Shown here: positions 38,401 to 53,400 of the stretch, piece by piece | How the letters are laid out: each line of letters begins with the position of its first letter | Position numbering within the stretch: position 1 is the first letter of the stretch | Assembly (NCBI GenBank): GCA_003342895.1 | Contig: PTFA01000042.1 | Coordinates: 1,914,921-1,978,920 of the forward strand | Direction of reading: 5' to 3' | DNA length: 64,000 nucleotides | From: Casuarius casuarius | Taxonomy: Eukaryota > Chordata > Aves > Casuariiformes > Casuariidae | Position numbers and translations under genes: made by a program | Notes under the pieces: model-generated | Seen by the model: only the letters and a program-made list of their open reading frames with translations | Told to the model about the DNA's origin: nothing | Databases searched by the model: none

Positions 38401-41400
38401 CTTGTGGCTTTAATGGCTGTAGAGCTTGTAAATAGTTTTTGTCAGCAGTGTAATACAATTTTACACTGTGCATTATTCTTGAGGCCCATCTTGATGGAGA
38501 GAAGGGAGAAGGATGAGGGTTTATTTAAGAAGGAAAAGTATTTGTAAAAGTATACACGAGGATGGCTTTCTTCTGCTTTGCTTTCAGCACTATAGATAAC
38601 AAAACACATGTATCTGAAGTATTTTGTATAATGGTTAGAGAGTGTGTGTGGCGTGGGCTGTATTTTTTAGTTTTACTTTTTTAATGAAAGGATTTTTTAA
38701 TATTTTGTCTTAACTTGGATTTCTGCTTTCTGTGTTTCTTACCTTTCCACGTACTTTAAAGTTCATTCCCTATAAGCTGGATTGATTTATAACCCCAACT
38801 ATAGTTTAACCAGGTTTTTGTCTTTGAACAAAAATATTCTGAGCCAAGAAAGCCATGCCTGGTCCAAGGCTCTGTCTATTCAAGAACTTAAGTTTCTATT
38901 ATGTGTATGAATATATGTATAGAGTGTATGGGATTCTTTTCCTTTGGGTAGTCCTCTTACAAAACAAGTCCTGCTGGCATTTGCTGTTGTTAAGCTCCAT
39001 CTTCAAGAAAATGAATGGATTCTATTGTTACTAGACAACTTTTTATATAATTCAGCTTATTTAAATAAACAGAGTAACTCAGTGAAATACAGTTGCATTA
39101 TTGAGTTAGTGGACTGTACTGACTCCGATAGCAGAACATAACTTAAATGGGAAGTTCATAAAAGAGGCTTAAATGGGATGTCTAAAACAATTTCATAATG
39201 ACAGTTTGTTGTCAGTTTTGTTAGTTGTTGATTGCGAGAGTTAGAATTACTGTTCTTTGTATTAGGCACATAGAAAGCCTTTTTGTGTTAGATTCTGCGT
39301 AGGCGTAATCAACATATGGCCTCTGGCTTGCCGAGCTTATATTCAGGATTATAATAGGAATTCCAGTAGTCTCAAAATATCTAGATCAAAAGCCTATACG
39401 TAAAATAGAATTAAAATGATGATTTAATGGATAGATAGTTGAACAAAACAGAACTATGGTACTCTGTTTAGCCTTGATTAAATACTTTTCTGAGAGTATT
39501 AGTGTTTGTCTTCATAAGTAGAATGAATTTTTACTGTAAAACAGAGCTGCTCTTTCTGTGTACATGCACCATAGTGATACACAAGCCAGGCCAAAGTGGA
39601 ATAGGCCACTGCAAAGCCAACATCTCTGGTAGAGATGTTAGCAGTAGCAGCAATAGGTAGAGTTAAGAGCTGTATTGCTGTTACTTCTTATGTCATTTGT
39701 TGTGTCCCACTGCTGGAAGTAAGAATTTGTTAAGCCATGGCTCTAAAGTAAGGTTGAATAAACAAAAAGAAGCACATACGCTGTAATTTGGGTTTTAGAC
39801 ATTTTAATGCCTAGTTGTATTATGGAAAAAATAATCTGGGAAAATGTTTCTGATAGGGACATTGGAAGAAGCATTGATTTTTCTTCTTTTTTACATATAT
39901 GTAAGAAATAAGAAAATTAGAACAAATGAATTTTACAGAGGTTCAAAGGAACTTATTTACGGTTCTGGTACTCTCCTACAAAAACATAAAAATCATATTT
40001 TATATGAATAACTGAGAAACCAAAAAATTTAATTAACTATAAAATTAATATCCTAAAAAATGTCTTTCCATGATTATAGGATGGCTGTAGAGAAATGAAT
40101 TTGATTGAAGAAGCACAAATTTCACCAGCCTAATAGGCTGTTTTAGGAAATTTTTAAGCTTAAAAATATCTTCTAAGGAGACATTAAATCGTTATTTTAA
40201 AAATCTCTTTGGTAGTTGTTTTTATTTGTTTGTACAAAAACTTTCTGCTGAAAAATCAGTCATTTCTGTATTACTGTGATTCATTTCAAAGAGATCCTTT
40301 TCAGAACATCACAGTAACAGATTTTTGACCTTTCAGTGCTGCCGTTTTGTATGTTAGTGATTCTAGTTACTACCCAAGCAATTCAGTGAGAATAAAAAAT
40401 ACATATGACTATTATTGCTGTTTCGATTGATCAACTTTGAGTCAGGTGCTGATACTCCATTTTTCCTTCTCTCCCCCAAGATTCACCCTCTGCTGTGACC
40501 TTCCATCGCTCATACTGCTGCTTTAACAGTCCCATTCAGTGCTGCAGTGGAAATTTTGCTCTGCACTGCAGTAAAACCACATTGAACCGGTCAAGCATGT
40601 AGTCTATTTATTTCTGTTTTGCTTGGAGTTAATAGGGACTGAGACAGAAGACAGACCTAACAAAAAGCAGAAATAATGGATTGTTTTGCGCCAAAAGGAG
40701 AGTGTGGGATACAAGTTACAATAGCGGGCAGTCAGAGGGCCGCATGGCCTAAGGCGGAAGAGCAATTTATCAGCAGTTCGGATGAGTAACCCAGCGACAA
40801 TCAGAGGCAGAACTGTACTGCTTCGGTTTGAGTTTGAGTCGCTTCGATGCAAAAGACTCTTCCCACCCTTACTCCAGAGCAACTAGGTTGCAGCATTGCC
40901 ACAAAAGATTTTTTGCCACAATGTTTTCCTCCAAACAAGTAGCTGATCAGGTTATATTTGCAAAAAATTGATAGAATGAGTTCATAGGTGTGTTACCAAC
41001 TGTAGAAGCAGCAGTTTCAAGACACTACTGTATGCTGTTGCTGTATAACGTTATCATATACTGAAACCTCCATCAACTAAAAGGATACTATTTCCGGTTC
41101 CTTAGCTCATTAAGCACACAGTTACCAACAAGTCTCTCATGTTGATAACTGATTTTTATGAAATAGTGTCAGGCAATTTAAAATTTTAAAATTAAGCATC
41201 TCTCACTGACTGTCTGTACTGTTATCTGCAGCAGTCAACTCTTGAGTTAGGCTGTCATTTGAAACTCTTAGGTTTTTTAAAATGCCAATTCCTACTGGCC
41301 TAAATGAATGAGAGAGATTTTTGCCAAAGACTGGCCACTGTGCAGGGTAAACCATCTAGCTGGTTTATCACTGCTGGCCTGGTTTTACTGCTGTCTTGAC

Positions 41401-44400
41401 CAGTGCTAGGGAATCTACAGCCATGCACAGCATACTGTTCTACAGAGTAGGTGTTATTTATATGTCAAAGATGCAAACCCTATCAATATGTAAAGGGCTT
41501 GCTTGACAACTCGGTTTCTTTTGGAGTATCGAAGAGATTGGATAGAGTGGGATAAGTAGCTAAAGTTTAGCTTACCGCAGAACTTACCATAAGTATTACC
41601 TAAAACAATTATCACCTTTTTTCTTTTCAAAAGTTTTTGCAACTTCAGGCATTGCCTTTTCAGTATTTAGGTAGCATAATGATTGACAAGTCATGAGGCA
41701 TAGCAATAGTGAATATTTTTTCTTCTGCAGTTCCTGCTGGATGCAGGAATGTTACTGTGTCACTTTTGTGATCTAGCAGACTAAGGCTGTAGACTATCAG
41801 TAGAGCTAGTAGAACAAATGTGTGAAATGTTTAAGGAGCAAATGGGAAAATAAAAAATTTGCAAAATCATAGTTTATCAAGCTAATATTAATCAACCCGT
41901 AGGAATTAAAATACAACAGCAAAAATAACTGTTTCACCCTGTCCTTTATGGCTTGTCAAAGGTATCAGAGTGAGGGTAAGAGGTAAAAGAACACAGAGGT
42001 CTGCAAATTTACATACGAAAACTTACCGTGGAATTGTTTTGTATGTTAGCATATACGTGAATTTTGTTTTGATTTGTTCTGTGGGTGTTGATCTTAATAT
42101 ACTGTGCTTTTTGTTCTATTTTTCTGCAAAAGGAAGTCTAGGAAAACTAATTTTAAAACTGTACCTTGCATTAAACTAGAAATATCAATATTTAGTGGAT
42201 TTCTTGAGAGCTAATATCTCCAAGTCTACTGCACTGTGACAGCAACTGTTTAAAAACCCATGCTTGGCTTATTCATTAAGCCTTGAATAAAACTTTATCT
42301 TCCTCATCAAGAAAATCTTTGGTTTGAAAAAAATGAATTGAAAAAGCAGCATTATGCTGCAAAATTTTTTCTCGCTTTTAATATGCTATAGAAGGAATTG
42401 CTGACAACATAATTCTCCAAAGGTAAATTTAATAATAATAGAAAATCCACTTGGGTAGAATTTTGTTATTTATAAAAAAGGTGCAATTTCTCTGTAACTA
42501 GAGAAAGTTAATTACTGTGAGTGAGATGGGTTTTTAAAGTGAAAATTCCATTTGTATTTTATGTTTTTTAACCTTGTAACTTACTGCATCTACAGGTGGA
42601 TGAAAGCCAGACTGGAGAACCAGGGTGGCTTGGCGGAGAATTGAAGGGAAAAACTGGATGGTTCCCTGCAAACTATGCAGAGAAAATACCTGAAAATGAA
42701 GTTCCAGCTTCTGTAAAACCAGCAGTTGAGGCTGCTGCTGCACCTAAAGTTTCTGTGCATGAAACTCCTACATCACTAGCAACTCCTGCTTCTACAGATT
42801 GTACTACAACTGCCAATAACTGGGCAGACTTCAGTTCAACGTATGTTTGGGTGGTGATTATCACCTTAAGTGTGGTGAAGTCTTTTATAATCAGTTTATC
42901 TGTGGTTAAAGTTTATTCTATGTACGTCTCTTTTGAGATAAGAAGTTGGCAATTAACACAGTGTATGAAGATTGCAAAATAAAAATACCTTGTTTGAAGT
43001 AAAATACTTTTTTGTAATAAATAGTTAAAATTGCAGCTCTGTGGAATTTGAACCATGTTTCCATTATATCCTCCTTAGCAATGCAGAGGGAAACATCACA
43101 AATGGCAGACATCCCTAACTGAAAATAGTGACATTATGGTGGAAATCTCAAGATGTTCACCTTCCTTCTCTTAGATTAGTTGATACCAACTCTTACTGAG
43201 GGTTTCCAACTTGGATTATGCAAATGATGGTGACAGAGTTAAAAATGCTTTATTAATTTCTTATCACAACATTAAGAAGACTAATGCAAGTAGAACATGT
43301 TTCACTTCCCAGGTATCTTTTTAACTCAGGTTAATGCTCTATACAGTATTGATCAACCCTAAGTATATGGGGTTGAGTAAGTAGTTGCCTTTTTGGTCAT
43401 GTAATACGTGTTTAGAAATTAAAATCTAAAGATCTTATTGCAATAATATTACAGTACATAGTATGTTCTATTTTAAAGTTTTCATCAAATAGGTCGCAGT
43501 AGCTCTACCAGTCATTTAAACTTGTTCTGTTCTACTACAAACAGTAATTTTTGTTGGGGGATGGAGGTGGGGGAATACAACTAAATCTTGAGCTACCTGG
43601 AGAACTCTGGTATGTACTGGGCTTTATTGTTTTGAATAATGAGACTTCTGACAATGCTATTTTTGCCCAATGTACATAATACATGCTTTCATGATTTTGA
43701 TAAAAATTAATACTCAGTTTCAATACAAAGTGAGTCCCAGAGCATTTATATTAATTACACTGTCTTGGCATGACAGGGCTTAGGGCTGGTTGTGGCCTTT
43801 GGGCACTCTTGCATTCGAAATGGGCGACAATTGATTATTACAGCTGATGGGATGTCAGACAGACAGAGGAAACGTAGATTTAAGATGTGTGCTTTGTTTA
43901 CGCTCCTAGAGTTTGGGGGATTTTTTTAAAAATTTAAATGAGTATTTTGAGGCAAAGATGAGTATTGTGAGATTTATTTGTGAAATAACATACAAAGAAT
44001 AAGAGGTAACATGAACCTCAAAAAGCTGAAAGAAGCCAGTAGGAAATAATTTGAAGCAAAAGAGAAAATGTACACATTTGAATAGTGAAAATGAGAAGCA
44101 GGAATATGATGTATGAGGGAAAGGGAAGTGAGAAGTCAGTGACACATGCAGGCGTGAAGATTTCAAACCAGTTTTGAACATCTTTTTTTTTTTTTTTTTT
44201 TTAAGTTAACCTGTTTTCACAGGGCATAGTATAGACTGCACTAGTTGAAGTCTTATTGAATTGGGGCACAATTAAAGGATGAAACTAAATTACAGGAACA
44301 GATGGCCTTAATGAGCAAGAACTAGCAACTGTATTTAGAGTTTTCCTTTTTAAGATAAATCTATTGTAACTCTATATTTGATTATACTACTTCCACGTGA

Positions 44401-47400
44401 GCAATAAGATACTAATAACTCCTGGAATATTCAATTAGGGGAAATTAGCTTAGAATGTAGAGTTTCTTTCTGCACAGTCTTTTCACACAAGTATTATCTT
44501 TATTCAGTTGAAGACAGTAAGAATAATTGTCGGTCTGTTATTTTCAGATGGCCAACAAACACTAGTGAGAAACCAGAGACTGATAACTGGGACGCCTGGG
44601 CAGCCCAGCCATCTTTGACTGTCCCCAGTGCAGGGCAACTACGGCAGAGATCAGCGTTTACTCCTGCCACCGTTACAGGATCATCTCCCTCTCCTGTCTT
44701 GGGTCAGGTGAGCAGCTGTGTTTATTAAAGTGTTCCAACCCAGCATTGACTTCTGCAAAATGAAATATGAACATTGACCATTCCTTAAAAAGCCCCCCAG
44801 GATAGGTAAATTATTTCACTTTGGAGTGATGAAGAGGTGGTGTTATGACCATTTGGAAAATCAGTGACAGATATTAACATGAAGAGTTTTCTGTTCTGCT
44901 ATTCTGTGCTAGCTTGTTTAGACTAGGGTGGGTCTTCTCTAGGAGACTAGGTCTTCTCTAGGAGACTTCCCTAGAAGGCTAGGGTCTTCTTAGTGTTTCG
45001 GCAGGATACTGGTTTTGGGTCACTTCCTTGGGGCTTTACTGAATCATGTGACAACAACCTGTACTCCAAAGTGAATTGAGCAATGGCGCTTACGGGATTA
45101 AGTGACATAGCCCTGGCAAAGCTTCAGGTCAGATGGATTCAGCCCATCTGTTAAGGCATTGTCTTTTCCTCAACTGAACAACATAGAGTTCTTGTAAGCT
45201 AATGTGTTGTTTTGAGAAGTGCTAAATACCTTAGTGTTTTGGAACAAAACAAAAAAGTTGGAATGTACAATAAATAACTTGCAGTAAAGCATAATTTTCC
45301 ATAAAGTTTCCTTTAAGCCCTGCCAAAATGTCTTCATCAAGATTGGTTACATATATGTTAAACTAATTGTAAAACTATATTTAATTTTTTTTTAAAAAAA
45401 ACGATAATCTGGCATTGCATTACTTACTCGTTAATGAATAAAAATTCATTAGAAAGTCTGTGCACACTTGTTTAAATGTTGTAAAAAATGTTAAACACTA
45501 CTTGTTTAACTTTTTAATTGATGTATTTGGCTTTATATGTTTGAGAGGGGAGTCTGTGTATTTTGTTTCTGCATTCCTTAAGCAGCTTTCTTTATGAAAG
45601 ATGGTGCATGACTGACTTCTGTCTCTCTTTTTAAAATTGCTTTAGGGTGAGAAAGTGGAGGGGCTTCAAGCACAGGCTTTGTATCCTTGGAGAGCAAAGA
45701 AAGACAACCACCTTAATTTCAACAAAAATGATATCATCACAGTTTTGGAGCAGCAAGATATGTGGTGGTTTGGAGAGGTTCAAGGACAAAAGGGATGGTT
45801 TCCTAAATCATATGTGAAGCTTATTTCAGGCCCCATTAGGAAGTCAACGAGGTATTTTATTGGCTTTTACTTTACTTCTATACTGTAATGCTTAAATAAA
45901 TAAGAAGAGTTGCACACTTGAATTTTAAAGTTTAAAATTTACTCTGTAGAATGATTTTGTTTATTTTGTTGGGGTGGGGTGGGGAGGGTTGACTTCCAAC
46001 CCTAAAAATTCAGGTTGGGAATGTGAAAGCTGATCTTAGTTCTCCCTGAGCCATGCATCCCCGACCAAAGATCTCGAGCTGAATAAACAATTCTACTGAT
46101 GAATAAATGGCAACAAAGTCTGACTTGTTCTTTTGCAGCTACTTAGGTTTACAGAAATAAAGCTAATTAGCAATTTCTTATTTAGGTCGGTAAGGTAAGT
46201 TTAAACATAAAAACTGTTTTTGCTCTTAAGGAACAGAATAATTGATTAAGGTAGTCTGTTTAGTATAGATAATACAGAAAAACATTGCTAGAAGAATGAA
46301 AGTTATAGATCAAATATAAAGTATATAAGAGAGTAGAACTAAAATGAAAAGGAAAATGTAATCAGAGGTGCAGATGCATTATAGTTGCCTGTAGCTACAC
46401 TTAAACCTACACTTGTAGGTCTGGAATGTGTTTACTGAAAATGTGGAGAAGGTGTGGAGAGTGGAGATATTGCAGGCTGATAAATGAAGAGTGCACGTAT
46501 CTTAATTTCACATGACTTGCAACTGAAAAATTAATCTTTGTGGATTTTATGAATTACAGCTACGTAAGTCTTAGCTTATTTTTCCCCAAAATAAAAAGAT
46601 ATAACTCAAAACTTAACCACTTATCATTATTTTTAGAAGATGAAGCAATCAAAATCTGATTGTATGTAATGTGAAAGCAGCATTAACATTAATAATACAA
46701 ATGACAATGAATTTTAAATATTTTTCCAAGGGATAAGAGGGAGATGCAGCAACTTGTGTATTTAATGCAGTTACCTAACTGTAACCATTACTATTCTGTG
46801 GTACTTAAAAGCTTTAATTTGCATGTTTACTATCTCTTCTTTTAAATTTAGAGAATTGCTTATGGATGCATGTGCATTTTTGTTTTAAAATATAATATGC
46901 ATTTTCTGAAGAGATAATTTCTTAAATAACTTTTATTCTCTTCTAAAGCATGGATTCTGGTTCTTCAGATAGTCCAGCTAGTCTGAAAAGGGTCGCATCA
47001 CCAGCAACAAAACAAGCTGTGTCAGGTGAAGGTAAGCATTCAAGCTGAGTGGCATTAATAGTATTTTACTGTTTAATTAAATGAAATAGATTTGTTTAAT
47101 ACTAGAAACAAGCCTGGAATCATATCTTAGTATTTTAAAATCAGGCCTGTTAAAATTTGAAGCACAAATCTAATTTGCATGTAAAATGATCTAAAATGAT
47201 TATAGTAATAATTTGAATCTGTTTGGTATATAGAACAAATAATTTACACATGCCATTAAAACATCTCTTGTAGTTTATATTGTTCCGTGTTTAGTAAAAT
47301 ACCTGGTCTAAAATGGTTTTTGCATAGGGCCGAATAAGAGCAAGTGTATGTGTACTTCATGATGACAAGAACTTCTAACTGTCTAAATTCCCCCCCAAAC

Positions 47401-50400
47401 TCATTTGCAGTGTTTCATTAAAGCTCTATATAACTGATAGTAATTTTCTTAATTGAATATTGTACTCTCATGCTCAAGGCTACCCTTCATTTTTAAAGAT
47501 GGAGCTTGGGGCACAGACAGGTATTTATCAGGCTGCTGAAGGGTTTTTAAAAACTTGCATTCCTGGTTGCTATTGTCCTTCAGCTGGAGATTAATACCCC
47601 TGCACGAGCTATGTTAACAGACTGTCTGGGCACTTTTAATCCACTTCAGTGCAGTGCCAGCTAGGTTAATATAAATCACAGTCAGAATAAATCAGTGAGT
47701 CTAAATATAATTTACAAATGAACTTTTTCATATAATCTCTATGGAACACCATTTGTGTGTTTTGTTTTGTTTTGTTATTAACTACAATTCTAAATATGAT
47801 TTTAAGTGGAAGAGTCACTTTAGTTACTGATGTATTTAATTTGCCACTGGCATGGGTAATACTGAAATTAAGAGAGTGTTAAAGATCCATTCACCATGGA
47901 AAATGAGATAATTATTCCAAAATACAGCTAATTTTGCTAACTATATATTTGAGAAAAAGCAAATGAAGAAATGCTAAGTCTTTTTTTGTAAACTATGGGA
48001 TATCTCAGATTATATGTTTGTATTAAAAAAGGAACATGACTTTTATAGAACAGTTCAAAGAAACTATCTTTAAGAAAAAATAAAATATACATTTAGCATT
48101 TTCTATTACAGTTAAAGAATTTAAGAAAAATGATGTGTGTATAGTATACATTATGATATTTAGTGTGTGTGCGCAAACATATGTATGTTTTCTTCATACA
48201 TACATATGCATATGTCTTAGCTTTCATTAAGGATAATTGTGGTTTGAATTCTTGCTGAACTTTAGCAACTGAGCTAAGCTTTTTGGGTCAGATTTAGTGT
48301 TCAAGCAACTATAACAATTGCCAGCTGCAGTGGAATACTTGAATGCTTTCATATGCATGAAAGTCTGGCTGAAACATTGTGAACCACTCCTGTGTCCAGA
48401 GCCAATACCAGAGGCAGAGGATATAATCTTCAGAAATCTATTTTATGCCCATATAAAGTGTGATAATGCTCAGTTAAATAAGAACATCTCAAACGATATA
48501 GAAAATGTTACAGAATTGTCTGAAATTCTTATTTCTAATCCTTGAAGTAAAAATTTTTCGTGTAGTTCCATAATTAAATTATGCATTGGATTTCTCAACA
48601 TCCATCTACTTTAGTGCTTTTTGCACTTGAATACTAAGTAGTTGACCATGTTTTAACAGAACAGAACACATTTTGGCTTTATCTTAGCATTTCCCAGCCA
48701 TCTGTTGTATAAGATAAACGAGATGTGCACCCTTCATGCAAAGCTTCAAGTAATGAAAGAATTCATTGTACATGAGAGGCAAACAGCGTATGTAAGACGA
48801 AGACTGTATCTACGGATGTTCGGATACTGAGATTTTCTGTCCCCAAGACTGAAAATGCTGGTGATCAGCACAGAACAGAAGCCATTGGGAAATATGTTCT
48901 TCAAGTAGTGGTATAAAGTGGTATAAATTTATATACATTTTAATCATGCCAGCAAGTTATTGCACCAAAAAAGATTCCCTCAGAAGCAGCCTTTTGATAG
49001 ATTCTATTTAGTCCTGAAGAAGATATATTTTATTTTGTGCATTAAATATTGAGCTTTCTATTAATAGAAAGTAATTAATAAATTTGTCTTCTATCTAGCC
49101 TGTGGATATACTACATTATATTAGGTAGGTTTTGCAAACGATAACTGAACAGTTTATGAAGTGTTTTCCTACGTTCTGTATTTATTTCCCTCTTCCAGAG
49201 TATGTTGCTATGTACACTTACGAGAGCTCTGAACAAGGAGACCTGACCTTTCAGCAAGGTGATATGATTCTTGTGACAAAGAAAGATGGTGACTGGTGGA
49301 CAGGAACACTGGGTGATAAATCAGGAGTTTTCCCATCTAATTATGTGAGACTTAAAGATTCTGAGGTAGAGACATTGAAACTTTATAAAATCGAGCTGGG
49401 GGAGATGTATTTTATTTGGTGTCAGAGTGATGGTTGCAAGTCATTGAATCATAAGGGGAGAAAAACATGTTTTACAATTTTACTGAATGTGAAGATGGGG
49501 AGGGAAAATGATAATGGTTGCAGTTTATAAAATAAAAAATAACTTTGTGGAGCATGCATTAAAGTGACTCTTGAATGTCTTGATAATTGACAGTTTTGTA
49601 GAGGGATATCAGAATAGCTATGGCTACTTTGTTTTTTGGTAAGTTTTTAATGACTGAGTTGTATCTTACTGCCATTCTCTTTAGAAAAAATATGAAGGAA
49701 GATGTTTAAGTCTACTATCAACTTTTTTCTATTGCAGTTTTCTTGCAATCCAGAGGAACAAATTTGGCAAAAAAAAATCTTAGCTAGCTCCTATATTTGG
49801 TTACAGAATTGACTACATTATAGAAGTTCTGTCTCATCTGCCCTGCAAATGTTATCCTGGAATTATCTGATAGAACACGTCCATATTAAAATTGTTTTCT
49901 CTCTTTTTAGGCATTCTTAGGAAAGATTTTTTCTCACTTATATGCCCCATCTATTTGAGAGGATAATTCTCACCTCCCAGTAGGAATTAGCTTAGAGTCA
50001 TAACTGAATACATTACTAATCTCTTGGTGAGAAAGAATTCTTGTTTGTGTCTATAAGAATAGTATGTTTAAAAAGAATAATTTTAGATTCCTAAATTCTC
50101 AATTGGATTTTTAGAAATCTAGGGGGGTAAAGCTTTTTTCATAAGTCTTGACTTCTGCTTATGGGGGACAACTTTATGAAAGACTACATCTGCAGTATAG
50201 GGCTTGAGAGAAGTCACTCCTTGAAGTTATTTCTATTGGTAAAAAAAACTGAAGAGTGAAACCAGCAGTGAAATGCATAGCTGTAGAAAGGCTTTATATA
50301 ATAAATTTCTAGATAAAAGAGAAATTTCAGTAACAGCCTCTGAGATAATATTCAAAAAAACTTTGTAGTTAATGGTATTTAATATTGCAGTTCTTTGGGA

Positions 50401-53400
50401 AAATCATACTGTAATACTGTTTTCAACAACACTTTAGAAAACTTCTTCAATTCAGGACACTAAGCGGGGCAGAAAACTAATCTAGCAGAAAATACATATA
50501 CTTCTAAGTTAGTACCCTGAATCAGCTCACCAAGGGTTAGCAAAATGTCAGTGCCAGTATCAGTGGGGGAGGAGGACAGAGAAGAAGAGGAGGCAAGATC
50601 GCCACAGCGTCAGCTTATATTAGCTTGAACTGTGTTTGAACTGCACTCCTGGCTGGCATTTTTGTTAAGTAGTTCACTTTGTTCTGGAAGTGAAACGTCA
50701 TGCCTTCTGTTTAGTATGCAGTTTTGGACAGGCCTGTGCTCATTCCTACCCCTTCAGTCGCATTAAATCTAGTGACTGGAGCTGCAGATGAAGCTGGAGT
50801 AGGTCCCAGGCTAGACCAGGAGTGCCTCGCTAGCACACTGCGGGGAAGCATCCTAGTTGTAGCACCGCGGAGCCCATCACAGGTATCCTTTTGGCAAGCA
50901 GAATAAGTTAGCCTGTGTTCAAATTCTTCCCCCCAGCAAGTTGTGGCGCCCCTTCATTATGCAGAGTATGGGTTTACCCTGAAGGCTGTGCTCAGTGAGA
51001 TGCCAGACATGCCTTCAAACAAGAAACTGAACCGTCTGTCCCCAAGGCTAGCAGCTCCATTCTGCTCTAAGTGGTGCAGTGTCCCTTCAGCTGCGGCAGC
51101 ACAGCTGTCTGTGGGTCTGTGGAGTGGGCTATATTAGGGAATTTACCTGGTTAAAAAAAGAACTCCTTTTTTTAATTCAGGGTCTGGATTATAGTACAGC
51201 CCTGCTAGTACATCGGAAAAAAAAAAAAAAACAAAAAAGTGGCTTGGAGGAGTAGCTATAGGTGTACAGATAATTCCCTAACCTATGGAAGACACAGTTG
51301 TCATGAAATTGCCCTAAGTCTCTTTATAGTGCCTGTAAATTCATAGTATAGTTGGCAAGTGAGAATTTGCACTGTCAGCCTCCCAAAATACTGTGAGGCC
51401 TCTATTTCATATATAAATAGTAATAGCTTCTAATTATTTACTTAACACTAACTAACAAAAATATACCTGCAATTAATTTATCTTTGAACTTTTGTGAAGG
51501 AACTGTTTTTATTTTACCACGACATATTCTAAATAGAGTTTAGTCGCAAAACCTGGGGAATTTTTTCAGGTGTGAAGATTTGTCTTTTCTGTGCCTTTAA
51601 GGATTGGGCATAACAGATGCTTGTTCTGTCTGGTGAGGTAAAGGGCACACATGTTGGCAAAGCTTCTCTGTCAAGTAGTCAGAAATAGACGTTTTATACA
51701 GAAAACTGTTTTTGTTGGAGAGGTCAATTTAATGTTTCTCTGATCCCAACTCTGACTGTCCTTTTTGCTGGTAAAATCATATCTTCAGATAAAATCTTGG
51801 TGAGAATGGGAGGAAAGAACACAGAGTTCATGGAGATCTTGATATCCAGGATGCTTTTTTTTGTAGAATGATTCATATGCTTCACAGGAGATATTTCTAA
51901 TTCCAAGTGGATAATTGCCATTACACATACAGGGTTTTGCTATTCAGCTTGTTCCCAGAGCCAGTTTTTACAGAGGATTTCACAATAGTGGCTCTCTGTC
52001 AACTTTGTGCTGTGCTGCCGTGCTTGGACAGCTAGCTGATCGTGGAAAATCTTACTAAAAAAGTAAATCAATTTGATGTGTTCTGCACTGTTGACTTGAC
52101 CAGGCCTGAAGACAGAGTATGGTGATGCTGATCTTTAGAGCTCGTAGGAATGGTTTTAAGCCTCAAAATATGAATGGTTTACACACTAGAAGAAAAATTT
52201 TTGAATCTGCCCCTCTCTGCTTAGTCCCAATCTATCCATTTGCCTTGAGCTGCTAAATTGCACAATATCCTCTCCCTTAAAGTTTTAACAACAAAAGCGA
52301 AGTCCTTATGTTCTTCAAGTAAACAATGATACTGGTTCATGTTCCATCCTCAGTATTTTCATTAAATCGAGATAGATGGATACAGATCTGTAATGGGCTT
52401 TTATTCTCTCTTGCCTTTCTCTGAGACTGGTGATAATTGCCTTTGCATTAGGGTGTAGAGCTCATATAGAGAACTTAGAAAAAATTAGACACCTTAAGTT
52501 ATGAGACTTTGCATAAATATTCTGAAAACAATGACAGTCTGAGAGTATTTAATCTCCTGCGTTCTATGGACCTTACCATACAACACAACTGGCAATTTTA
52601 CAGCTATGTTTTATTAAATCAGGCAAGCAAGTTCTACTCTTCTGTTTCAAAAGACTTTATCATTTGTTGCAAAATATCCCTGAATGCAGTTAGTGTCTCA
52701 GGTGCACAAAAGGGAACTAGAATGTGCTATGTCCTCTCCATTGTGTTTCTGTCAACAAAAAGATTATAAAATATTCTTCCTTCTACTGAATGGGTCAGAA
52801 GTTTGGGTCCTTCTTAAGTGCCTTATGTATTAACTTAGTTATTTATTGAAGTACTTCAGGACTTTTCTGTATATTTCTTCTGCTTTCATTTTTACCAAGG
52901 ATTCAGAGAATCCTCAAGCAGAGTTAAGACTCAGCCTGGTCAAGGTGATTTTGAAACTTCTCTCTTAAAATATTCTCTATATGTTTACCAGTAAACTGTA
53001 AAGATACATCACAGCTAAGACCTGCTTTCCCTGTCCAGATAGCCCTAATGCAGTAACACAGATACTAGCTAAGTGATGTTTTGAAAGTGTGTGTTCTTTG
53101 GAGGTCCAAACAGGTCTCCTTTATGTGGGGAGAAGTCTCTACCAGAAACAGTTTGCAGAACAGAATAAATTAATGATATTGGCATAACAGTTCCAGTTGT
53201 CACCTTTGGTTCCAGACCTTTCAGTTTGCCTACGTGGAACTGTTGAGTGACTCCCAGGCACTTTGTCTGGACCGTCTCCTCTCCAGACCTAACCTTAGTC
53301 TTTTTATCTGATCTCTGCATTGATGCTTTCCTGTTTCACTATTTCATTATTATAGGGCACAGTGGTTGTAGAGAAAGGTGGAGGGAGAAGAGAAAGAAGG

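Noticed and set aside
44708..45645. Counterpart of the mammalian alternative terminal exon 22a
   Set aside because: I do not remember the mammalian sequence well enough and no open frame with clear splice sites stood out.
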